Assembly: GCA_045345765.1 (NCBI GenBank)
Contig: CP148265.1
Location: forward strand, 2,666,001 to 2,730,000
Length of the DNA: 64,000 nt
Reading direction: 5' to 3'
Source of the DNA: JAOARY01 sp045345765
GTDB taxonomy: Bacteria; Bacillota; Clostridia; Peptostreptococcales; Peptostreptococcaceae
Position numbers and translations under genes: made by a program. Positions 25,805-33,436 of the stretch are shown here, in pieces (position 1 is the first letter of the stretch; every line of letters starts with the position of its first letter). The notes beneath the pieces were generated by a model. It saw only the letters and a list, made by a program, of their open reading frames with translations, had not been told where the DNA came from and did no database searches.

Positions 25805-26701
25805 ATGAAAAAATTTACAAGTTTAGTTTTAGTAATTCTTTTATTAGCTATATCTTTAGTAGGGTGTTCATCACCATCTAAAACAGAGGAAAAAGAAGAT
25901 AAAATAGGTCTTATAGTATCAACTTTAAATAATCCGTTTTTTGTAGATTTAAAAGAAGGAGCTCAAGCAAAAGCTGATGAGCTTGGAGTGCCACTTGTTG
26001 TTTTAAATTCACAAAATGATTCAGCTAAAGAGCTTGCAAATATGGAAGATTTATTAACTCAAAATGTAAGTGTTATACTTATTAATCCGACTGATTCAGA
26101 TGCTGTTGGTAATGCAGTTAAAATGGCAAATGAAAAAGAAATACCAGTTATAACATTAGATAGAGGAGCTAATAATGGAACTGTAGCTGCTCATATAGCA
26201 TCTGATAATGTTGCTGGTGGAGTTATGGCAGGTAAGTTTATAGCAGAACTTTTAGAAAATGAAGGAAAAGTTGTTGAATTAGAAGGTATAGCAGGAACTT
26301 CAGCGGCTAGAGATAGAGGAAAAGGATTTAACGATGCTATAAAAGATACGCAAATAGAAGTAGTTGCAAAACAAGTTGCAGATTTTGATAGAACTAAAGG
26401 ACTTTCTGTTATGGAAAATATTTTACAAGCACAACCAGAAATAGATGCTGTATTTGCACATAATGATGAAATGGCTTTAGGTGCATTAAAAGCAGTAGAA
26501 GCATCAAAAAGAGATATTATAATTGTAGGATTTGATGCAACAGAAGATGCAGTCAAGGCTGTAGAAGAAGGTAAAATGAAAGCAACTGTAGCACAACAAC
26601 CAAAACTTATAGGAAGTTTAGGAGTTGAAAATGCAGTAAAACTTATTAAAGGTGAATCATTAGATGAATTTATACCTGTAGATTTAAAATTAGTAAAATA
26701 G
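25805..26701 (+). CDS. rbsB: ribose-binding lipoprotein
   Basis: 298 residues. The signal peptide MKKFTSLVLVILLLAISLVG ends in a lipobox, so the mature protein begins at Cys21 and is tethered to the membrane, as expected in Gram-positive organisms. The periplasmic-binding fold shows LNNPFFVDLKEGAQAKADEL, ITLDRGANNG, AARDRGKGF and VFAHNDEMALGALKA, matching RbsB of E. coli closely. Last gene of the operon, followed by a strong terminator. Confidence 0.94.
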   Translation: MKKFTSLVLVILLLAISLVGCSSPSKTEEKEDKIGLIVSTLNNPFFVDLKEGAQAKADELGVPLVVLNSQNDSAKELANMEDLLTQNVSVILINPTDSDAVGNAVKMANEKEIPVITLDRGANNGTVAAHIASDNVAGGVMAGKFIAELLENEGKVVELEGIAGTSAARDRGKGFNDAIKDTQIEVVAKQVADFDRTKGLSVMENILQAQPEIDAVFAHNDEMALGALKAVEASKRDIIIVGFDATEDAVKAVEEGKMKATVAQQPKLIGSLGVENAVKLIKGESLDEFIPVDLKLVK

Positions 26702-26721
26702 ATACAAATATTTTATATAAT

Positions 26722-26758
26722 AAAAAGACTATCTTAAAATTTTTAAGATAGTCTTTTT
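26722..26758. terminator. bidirectional terminator shared by rbsB and the retron operon
   Basis: Arms 26722-26739 and 26741-26758 (core AAAAAGACTATCTTAAAA) form an 18-bp stem ending in T runs on both strands. It stops rbsB from the left and, from the right, any transcript leaving the retron RNA, whose 3' end lies only two bases away. Confidence 0.85.
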
Positions 26759-26760
26759 TT

Positions 26761-26957
26761 AAATGATTTCTTGCTAACGATTCTAATATCTAGTAATGAC
26801 ACTTCAATGGAATCCCACTAATGTAGAATAAACCGTAGGATCCCTTTTATATTCTACATTAGTGGGCATTCCATGATTTGCGCATTGCTCGATGATGATT
26901 GTAATGTGAATTTCAACCTTGGCGAAACACCAAAGCATAAAGACCAAGAAATCATTT
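26761..26957 (-). ncRNA. candidate retron msr-msd RNA, downstream of the reverse transcriptase
   Basis: Read on the minus strand. The ends pair perfectly: AAATGATTTCTTG at 26957-26945 with its complement at 26773-26761 (13 bp, the a1/a2 duplex). After a1 come a G (26944), the candidate branching guanosine with 26945, and an msr-like hairpin CTTTGGTG-TTT-CGCCAAGG (26935-26917) of 8 bp with two G-U pairs; on the plus strand these would be mismatches, which fixes the RNA strand. Then comes a long msd-like hairpin: 24 bp between 26874-26850 and 26830-26807, one bulged base (26867) and a 19-base loop containing GGATCC. About 33 bases follow before a2. Region is visibly more GC-rich than its surroundings. 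Normally msr-msd precedes the RT; here it follows it. Confidence 0.8.
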
Positions 26958-26979
26958 TAATATTTATTTTTATAAATAT

Positions 26980-27008
26980 ATAATAACATTTAAAAATACT
27001 ATAATCAA
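26980..27008 (-). promoter_or_regulatory. candidate own promoter for the retron RNA
   Basis: On the minus strand, TTGATT (27003-27008) and TATTAT (26980-26985) are spaced by exactly 17 bases, just after the reverse transcriptase stop and about 23 bases before a1. Transcription would start near 26973. This would let the RNA be made independently of the protein genes. AT-richness makes chance matches common. Confidence 0.4.
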
Positions 27009-27019
27009 GTTTTACAATG

Positions 27020-28495
27020 TTATAATTCTTTAATTAGTTCTTTAGCATCATCAATTATAGACTTATATCTATTTTTATTAACCATATTTAACCATGCGAT
27101 TTTTCCTTTGATTTCTTGTATTTTATCTGATGGAATTATTTCGTTGTTATTTTTAGCCTTTTTTGTATTATATATAGTTGCTCTTAATATTTTTAGCCAT
27201 TTTTTTGATACGCCTAATTCTTCATTATTTATTATTATGCCTGTTATAGACTGACTATTATTTTGTCTTAAAAATCTTGTTTTATCTATATTTACTTCAA
27301 ATCCTTCTTCTTTTATAACTTTATTAATATATTTATAAAATTCTAAAACCAAAGAATTTTCATCAAGTTTATTATTTAAACTAAAACTTAAATCATCAGC
27401 ATAACGACTGTATTTAAATTCATATTTTTTAGATAAGCCTTCTAATCGTCTGTCTAGATTATTACATATTATATTTGTAATCATAGGACTTGATGGAGCA
27501 CCTTGAGGTAATATTCGTTTAGATGTTCTTACATATTTTATTTCATCTTTGATTTTAATTTCTGTACGTTCACAATAAGTACATAATATAGCTAATAATG
27601 AAGAGATATAAGGAGAATATCCAAATGATTTAAACATGCCAAGAACTCGTTTAAAATCAATTGTAGGGAAAAAATCTTTAATATCCATATTTATAAGAAG
27701 CTTAGTTTTTGTAAAATGCTTATTTGCACCAGTTAAAACTGATGTATTTTTTAAAAAACCATTTGCACATTTAGATACTGGGATTTTAACTAATATATCA
27801 TCAAGTATTCTTCTTTGTACTTTTTTTAATGTAGATTTAGGTGCTGCTATTTGCCTAAAACCACCTTTTTTCTTAGCTATTTTATATCTATTATAATTAT
27901 CAATAGTTAAGACATCTCTATGATAAGTTAAGAATCTTAGGGTTTTATATTCTATATCTAAAAAATTAGCTAAATCCTTATCATCCGTTATTAAGGGTAA
28001 ATTAAATTTATTTAATCTTTGTTCATCATATTCTTTATTTTTTAAAGAGGCTGAATAATTACGACCTATAAATATTATATTTTCTTTTTTTCTTTTTAGA
28101 TAAGCTTCGTATTTTCTTTTCTTTTCTTGTTCTTTTTGTTCTTTCTTTATACGTCTTCTTTCAATAGATTCTTCCATTATATGTATTGCGATTTCTCTTC
28201 TTATTTGTTCGCTGTCAAAAGTTTTATCATATTGCATTTTTAATTTATTTAATTTGGAATCTATTTCACTTTTTTCTTCATATAGTTTTGTCATATAAGA
28301 AATTATATTTTCGTATTCTTTTAATAATGTCTTTCTTTTTTTATACTCTTCTTTTGTTTCGTTTTCTTGTCTTTCAAATGGCGTTGGAAGATCTTTTGGC
28401 CAAAAACCATATTCTTGCATTTTTAATAATGTAAATTCTTTTTTTCCCATAGCTTTAGTCATATCTCTATAATCTGCTCTATTATTTTCTAACAT
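27020..28495 (-). CDS. retron-type reverse transcriptase with N-terminal extension
   Basis: 491 residues. The C-terminal two thirds is an RT: INMDIKDFFPTI (motif A), QGAPSSPMITNIICNNLD (about 328), YSRYADDLSFS with the YADD catalytic box (about 365), and SITGIIINN (about 417) corresponding to the retron VTG motif of region Y. TGANKHFTK before motif A corresponds to the NAxxH signature of region X. The N-terminal 160 residues are extra relative to the usual retron RT of about 320 residues, and are rich in Lys/Glu coiled coil (ESIERRRIKKEQKEQEKKRK). ATG 28495 lies inside the end of the SWIM gene (7-base overlap) after GGAGATG. It would synthesise the msDNA from the structured RNA downstream. 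Confidence 0.92.
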   Translation of the reverse strand: MLENNRADYRDMTKAMGKKEFTLLKMQEYGFWPKDLPTPFERQENETKEEYKKRKTLLKEYENIISYMTKLYEEKSEIDSKLNKLKMQYDKTFDSEQIRREIAIHIMEESIERRRIKKEQKEQEKKRKYEAYLKRKKENIIFIGRNYSASLKNKEYDEQRLNKFNLPLITDDKDLANFLDIEYKTLRFLTYHRDVLTIDNYNRYKIAKKKGGFRQIAAPKSTLKKVQRRILDDILVKIPVSKCANGFLKNTSVLTGANKHFTKTKLLINMDIKDFFPTIDFKRVLGMFKSFGYSPYISSLLAILCTYCERTEIKIKDEIKYVRTSKRILPQGAPSSPMITNIICNNLDRRLEGLSKKYEFKYSRYADDLSFSLNNKLDENSLVLEFYKYINKVIKEEGFEVNIDKTRFLRQNNSQSITGIIINNEELGVSKKWLKILRATIYNTKKAKNNNEIIPSDKIQEIKGKIAWLNMVNKNRYKSIIDDAKELIKEL

Positions 28496-30300
28496 AATAA
28501 CATCTCCATAATATCATTGATTTTATATTCCTTATTTATTTCATAATCAAGTTTTAAAAATTTAGAGGACATAAGGTATAAAGACAGTATATGCTCGCAA
28601 GGATCTGATATATTTTTTTTGCTTTTATAAAAATGACTACAGTTACAATCTATGTTGACTATTTGTCCATCACCATCTATTTTTATTTTACTTTCTTTTA
28701 ATATAAATTCTTTGTTATAAGTATCTGTATTTCTATAACTATAACTTTTATAATGTGGATTTTTATGTCTGAATTTATTTTTAAATTCGATTTCATTATT
28801 TTCATTTTGAATTAGAGAAAAATCGTTCATACCAATATCTAAATGTTTCTTTACATTTAATTCTAAGTTTGTAGTTTCATATAATTTTTTATCAATATCA
28901 AAACTACATAATCTTCTAAAGCGTATTACATTTTTAACTATATCAAAATATGCTTCACCTTTTTTAAACATTAAACCAATACCTGCATTAATATCTTCTT
29001 TTTTATGGGTATTTAAATTATTATAAATATCATCAACACTCATAAATCTTTTGCTTTTTAGTAATGCATAGACATCTTTATAGCATCCATCACCGATAAA
29101 GCCACTCATAATATTAAATGCAGTTCCTTTAACCCAATCATTTGAAGACCAAGATGAAAATCCTATTGTCATTTTCATATTACCTAAATCACAAACAATA
29201 AATTGAGGCATAGAAAATCCAAGAAGTTTTATTTTAAACGATTTAGCAAATGGTATTAATTTATCTAGTACAAGCCATCTTCTTCTTCCCCAGATTTTTT
29301 CTTCTCGTTTTTTCTTTCCATTATATTTAGTTTTTAGGATTAGTTCTTTACCAAAAGGTTCTAATACTATTTTTATATGTTTTTGTGGTTCTAATACCCA
29401 CTTCATATATCTAGGGCTTTTTTTAGCTTTGTTTTTTCTTAAAAAAGAGCAAAGATCATAAATATCTACATTAGATAATTCTATTTCTAGTCCATCTAAA
29501 AAAGATGCGCAAGAAACCTGATTGAAGCCTTGAATCCAAGTTTCTGGAAGGTCTATTTTCTTTTCTAAATAAGTAGGCATTACATTTGAATCAACGCTAA
29601 AACCGTCTGTTGATACATTTAACCTAACATCATTATAAGTTCTAAATCGTTTCATTTCAGTTGCTAATTTCTCTGAAAAATCTATATTAGTAGTTCCAAG
29701 CTTAGGTTCTTTTAATAGTTCAAATTCATCTATATCAACAGATAAACAACCATAACAAGATTCGTCTAGTGAAAATGCTTCAAAAGAAACCATATCAGGA
29801 TGTACTGTTATTACAGGGTCTAATACCATCCATAAATCAATATCTCTTTTATATATAAAATTCCAAAAGTCTTTTTCGATTTTATAATAGTCTTTCCAGA
29901 TATCTGCTTTGTTTATTTCTTTTTCTAAAGAATCTCTTTTTTTAGAAAGTGTTTTGATTTCTTTTAGTTTTTGATTTAATTTAGATATTTCAATTTCTTG
30001 TTCTTTGTTTATATTTTCACGAACAAACTCCATATGTTCTTCTTTTGCTTTTGCTTTTTGTTCAATATGATTTTCTAGCCAATTAAAAAACTCTGTTCTA
30101 TCTTTTTTTTCAACTCTCATATCTAAGGTTACAATATCTCTTAACATTAACATAGAATCTCTAAATAAAAGAGGTTTTTTTAATAATCCATCAAATGATA
30201 CTTTTTCTTCTCTTGATAAATCACAACTAAGTCCTAGTGTAGATTCATTGCCATTATTTATACACATTGACTCGCTTGAATACTTATGACTTACATTCAT
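28489..30300 (-). CDS. SWIM zinc-finger protein of a type XIII-like retron (WHSWIM)
   Basis: 603 residues. The C-terminus has a SWIM zinc finger, C-x-C-x13-C-x-H, in DCNCSHFYKS and DPCEHILSLYLM (about 549-567). The middle contains a winged-helix-like segment (GCYKDVYALLKSKRFMSVDD) and an N-terminal coiled coil (HIEQKAKAKEEHMEF to LEKEINKADI). SWIM domains bind DNA or protein. In the retron classification, a winged-helix/SWIM protein plus an ARM-repeat protein with the RT defines type XIII; I assign by that composition. ATG 30300 directly follows the stop of the ARM gene, so translation is coupled. Probably part of the effector. Confidence 0.82.
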   Translation of the reverse strand: MNVSHKYSSESMCINNGNESTLGLSCDLSREEKVSFDGLLKKPLLFRDSMLMLRDIVTLDMRVEKKDRTEFFNWLENHIEQKAKAKEEHMEFVRENINKEQEIEISKLNQKLKEIKTLSKKRDSLEKEINKADIWKDYYKIEKDFWNFIYKRDIDLWMVLDPVITVHPDMVSFEAFSLDESCYGCLSVDIDEFELLKEPKLGTTNIDFSEKLATEMKRFRTYNDVRLNVSTDGFSVDSNVMPTYLEKKIDLPETWIQGFNQVSCASFLDGLEIELSNVDIYDLCSFLRKNKAKKSPRYMKWVLEPQKHIKIVLEPFGKELILKTKYNGKKKREEKIWGRRRWLVLDKLIPFAKSFKIKLLGFSMPQFIVCDLGNMKMTIGFSSWSSNDWVKGTAFNIMSGFIGDGCYKDVYALLKSKRFMSVDDIYNNLNTHKKEDINAGIGLMFKKGEAYFDIVKNVIRFRRLCSFDIDKKLYETTNLELNVKKHLDIGMNDFSLIQNENNEIEFKNKFRHKNPHYKSYSYRNTDTYNKEFILKESKIKIDGDGQIVNIDCNCSHFYKSKKNISDPCEHILSLYLMSSKFLKLDYEINKEYKINDIMEMLLC

Positions 30301-33147
30301 TTAACAAACCTCCTTTTTTATTTTTGCTAAAGCTACCAATGCTCGTTCGGAATCTACTATTATATTTGAACAACCAATATTAAAAAGTAGATTTTCTATT
30401 TCATCTTGTTTATCTTTATTGTTATTTATAAATTCAGGCAAAATATTATAAATAAAATCTTTACTCTTAGAAAGTTTATTAGGCATAAGAAGAAGTGTAT
30501 TTATATAATAAACAAATATATCTTTGTTTAAACTACTCAAGTCATTTAATATTTGTTCTAGTTTATCACTTATATAAGCTTTAATACTTGTATTTGGATG
30601 TTCTAACATTTGAATTATAAATTCCCTAGGTATATAGTCGTTATATTCCTCTTTTAATTTAGATATAGCATAAGAATTAACTTTTTCAAATGGAGAATCT
30701 AATATAAGTTTATGAAGTTTTATTTTATTTGACTTATCAATATTTTCAAATACAGATTTTGCAATAATATTTAATGCAAGTACATCTGATTCAAATAATA
30801 TAAGTATAGTTTCTAATCTATTATTTAAAAGAATTTTATTAGTTTCAATAATATCTACTAATATTTTTATCATAGCTGAATTTCCATTTTCGAGTAAATT
30901 TATAATTTGATAATCTTTAGGTATATTGTTATTTTTTATAGAATCAAATATAGATATAATTTGCATATTTTTTGCAGTAATTTTATTAGTAATCTCTATA
31001 TTTGTATTATTTAATATCTCTTTTAAATCAGTATAATTAATTGAGAAGATTAAATGATTTAAATAAGCTCTAATCCAAGTATTTATATTTGAATCATTTA
31101 ATAATGTGTATATTATTTTATCAAATAAATTCTTTTTTTCTAAAATAGAAAAATCTAAAATTATAGAGCTAGAAGTGTTTAATACAGTTTTTATATCATC
31201 AAAAAGAAATTCTATATTATTAAAATTATTTAAATTAGAAAGAATATAGTCTATAAAATTTATATAATTTTCGTTATTTAATTTTTTTAATGATTTAGAT
31301 AGTAGTAATTTTGCACAATCAATATTTTCTAAAAATAGTAAATTAGCAATATCTTTATAATTTAACTTTGCATTTGAATTTTCAAAATAAGCGATACCAA
31401 GATTAACAAGTTCAGTTTTATTGCTAGATATTAAGTTTAATAATATATTGGAATCGAAATCTTTAGAATCTATATAAATTTTAAGATGAGAAATAAATAA
31501 ATTAGAAAGAGGTTCGTAATTACTATCTGCTAAATCCATTATCTTTTTAAAGTCTAATGAGTCTATTAAACTATTAATATCATCTAAATCTATTAATATA
31601 TGATAACAAGCTTTTTGGATTTGTTCTAATTTACTTTCTAAAGCGATATCAACTACATAATCTATATTATTAGACCAAATATTCTTTTGATATTCATATC
31701 TACCGTGAGCTTTTAAAAGCGGATCTATTAATTTATAATTATTATCATAATGATTGCAATTTATAAAATCAGATTCTAAATCATTATATAAATAATACCT
31801 AATGAATTTATTAAATCTAAAGTCATTTTTATATTTGCTTAAATAATCATAGTCTTTATAGCTTGTTAATAATACTTTCATAATTTCCATAAATTTAATA
31901 GGAGTATTTTTAGCATAATCATTTATAGTTCTTTTTAATAATCTTATAAAATAATTAAGAGCTTTGAAATTTTGACTTCCTCTTAGATAATAAACCAATC
32001 TAGGAGAATCTATATAATATGCAATTTTTCCGATTACAGCGTATAAATCATATATTATAGCTTCCTGTAAAGTATTTTTAAGCTCTACAATATTTAGATT
32101 GATTCCATCACAATAAAGAGTTTTATCATATCTTTCTTTTGCTTTATGTTTAATTCTTTTATATCGTTTTTCTATTTCATCATAGTTCCATGAGTAGCGA
32201 TATTCAGCTAAATATCCACGTTCGCATTGTCTTTTGTATATAGAGGAATCTAATACATTTTTATCTTCCACTAAATCTTTATTATTTAATAATTTTAAAT
32301 GAAGCTCCATTTTATTGAAGTTTTCATAAATAAATTTTATTCTTTTTTCTTTAAATTTTTCTTCTAATGAATTTATATAAATTTCTATGCATCTTTTTAA
32401 ACCCTTTTTACAATTGTCAGAAGTACAATCTATATTTTCTTTTAAAATATTTTTAGCTTCTTCTAAGAGTATATTATTATTTAATTTTGCTAAATCTAAA
32501 AATAGACCAGATATTAATTCGTAGCTTCCAAAATCCAATAATTTCAAATATAAATCTTTTGGTGGATTTTTAGATATTAATTCACTTAAAGCTTTTTTTC
32601 TATTATATAAAGATGAATCTAAGGTTAATTTTAATAAATAATCATAATATATCATTTGATCTTGATTTAATTTAAATAAATCATTTGGATTTTGAATTAG
32701 TTTGAAATTGTGAGGAAGTATATTTAAATCATTTATTATTTTAGTATATTCTTCATAAGATATATCTTTAAAATAAGGAATTTTAAATTGCAGATCATCA
32801 TTTAAAGTATAGAAATTTTCATATAAATAATCATCATCAAGATCCCAATACCAATTGTATTTAGCTCCTTTTTTTAAATACATTTTAATTTCTTCTTTTC
32901 TTCTTCTACTATAAGTGTCATCATTCACAATTCTTACTGCTTTAAATGATGGGAGTTGCTTTTTATTTCCTTTAAATATAGCAAAACTGGTATATGTAAC
33001 ATTATCACTTAAAATATATTCTTGTCCTTGTCTTCCTTCAAATTTATGACGAGCATAAAATATTAATCTTGAAGGGATAAAATCATCTAAATAACCTAAA
33101 AGAATTATTTTTCTTAAAGGATTATATTCATGAGCCCATTTGTTCAT
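30301..33147 (-). CDS. ARM/HEAT-like repeat protein of a type XIII-like retron
   Basis: 948 residues, no signal peptide or membrane segment. The N-terminal domain (MNKWAHEYNPLRKIILLGYL; FYARHKFEGRQGQEYIL) is followed from about residue 170 by a long all-alpha solenoid with irregular repeats of 35-45 residues rich in Leu, Ile, Asn and Asp (for example YYDYLLKLTLDSSLYNRKKA, LIDPLLKAHGRYEYQKNIW). It is the first gene of the operon and the largest. In type XIII retrons the ARM protein is thought to be an effector or scaffold component; its activity is unknown and I see no nuclease, NTPase or protease motif. ATG 33147 follows GGAGG. Confidence 0.8.
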   Translation of the reverse strand: MNKWAHEYNPLRKIILLGYLDDFIPSRLIFYARHKFEGRQGQEYILSDNVTYTSFAIFKGNKKQLPSFKAVRIVNDDTYSRRRKEEIKMYLKKGAKYNWYWDLDDDYLYENFYTLNDDLQFKIPYFKDISYEEYTKIINDLNILPHNFKLIQNPNDLFKLNQDQMIYYDYLLKLTLDSSLYNRKKALSELISKNPPKDLYLKLLDFGSYELISGLFLDLAKLNNNILLEEAKNILKENIDCTSDNCKKGLKRCIEIYINSLEEKFKEKRIKFIYENFNKMELHLKLLNNKDLVEDKNVLDSSIYKRQCERGYLAEYRYSWNYDEIEKRYKRIKHKAKERYDKTLYCDGINLNIVELKNTLQEAIIYDLYAVIGKIAYYIDSPRLVYYLRGSQNFKALNYFIRLLKRTINDYAKNTPIKFMEIMKVLLTSYKDYDYLSKYKNDFRFNKFIRYYLYNDLESDFINCNHYDNNYKLIDPLLKAHGRYEYQKNIWSNNIDYVVDIALESKLEQIQKACYHILIDLDDINSLIDSLDFKKIMDLADSNYEPLSNLFISHLKIYIDSKDFDSNILLNLISSNKTELVNLGIAYFENSNAKLNYKDIANLLFLENIDCAKLLLSKSLKKLNNENYINFIDYILSNLNNFNNIEFLFDDIKTVLNTSSSIILDFSILEKKNLFDKIIYTLLNDSNINTWIRAYLNHLIFSINYTDLKEILNNTNIEITNKITAKNMQIISIFDSIKNNNIPKDYQIINLLENGNSAMIKILVDIIETNKILLNNRLETILILFESDVLALNIIAKSVFENIDKSNKIKLHKLILDSPFEKVNSYAISKLKEEYNDYIPREFIIQMLEHPNTSIKAYISDKLEQILNDLSSLNKDIFVYYINTLLLMPNKLSKSKDFIYNILPEFINNNKDKQDEIENLLFNIGCSNIIVDSERALVALAKIKKEVC

Positions 33148-33209
33148 ATTATTCCTCCATATTTTAGAGTCTAAAAATATTTTATATAAAAATATTTTGT
33201 TTAAATTAT

Positions 33210-33238
33210 ATTTTAAAATATAAAAAGAAGTAAATCAA
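33210..33238 (-). promoter_or_regulatory. candidate promoter of the retron operon
   Basis: On the minus strand, TTGATT (33233-33238) and TAAAAT (33210-33215) are spaced by 17 bases, about 63 bases before the ARM gene start. Confidence 0.45.
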
Positions 33239-33389
33239 AACATAGTTAATAATAATTTTTGATTTAGTTCTTTTTATCTAATTGTAATAAGAATAAAGAA
33301 GGGATGATTTTTATTATTATTTAAAATATAATAATTTTAAAATTGTAATTTAATTATTTTTTTATACTATCTATAAAATTCATAAAAAA

Positions 33390-33427
33390 AGATAGTTTTT
33401 AGAATTAAAAAATCCTAAAAACTATCT
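33390..33427 (-). terminator. terminator of the subtilisin-like protease gene
   Basis: AGATAGTTTTTAG (33390-33402) pairs with its complement at 33415-33427 and is followed on the minus strand by T7. It lies 10 bases after the protease stop and insulates the retron operon promoter. Confidence 0.75.
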
Positions 33428-33436
33428 ATAAAATAA

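Noticed and set aside
26191..26556. Open frame of 121 codons opposite rbsB
   Set aside because: It is a shadow of the rbsB coding sequence, with serine-rich low-complexity content and no ribosome binding site.
26761..26957. The structured segment read as a plus-strand RNA
   Set aside because: On the plus strand the short hairpin loses two pairs to A-C mismatches, the long hairpin would come near a1 rather than near a2, and the downstream direction would run into the convergent RT gene.
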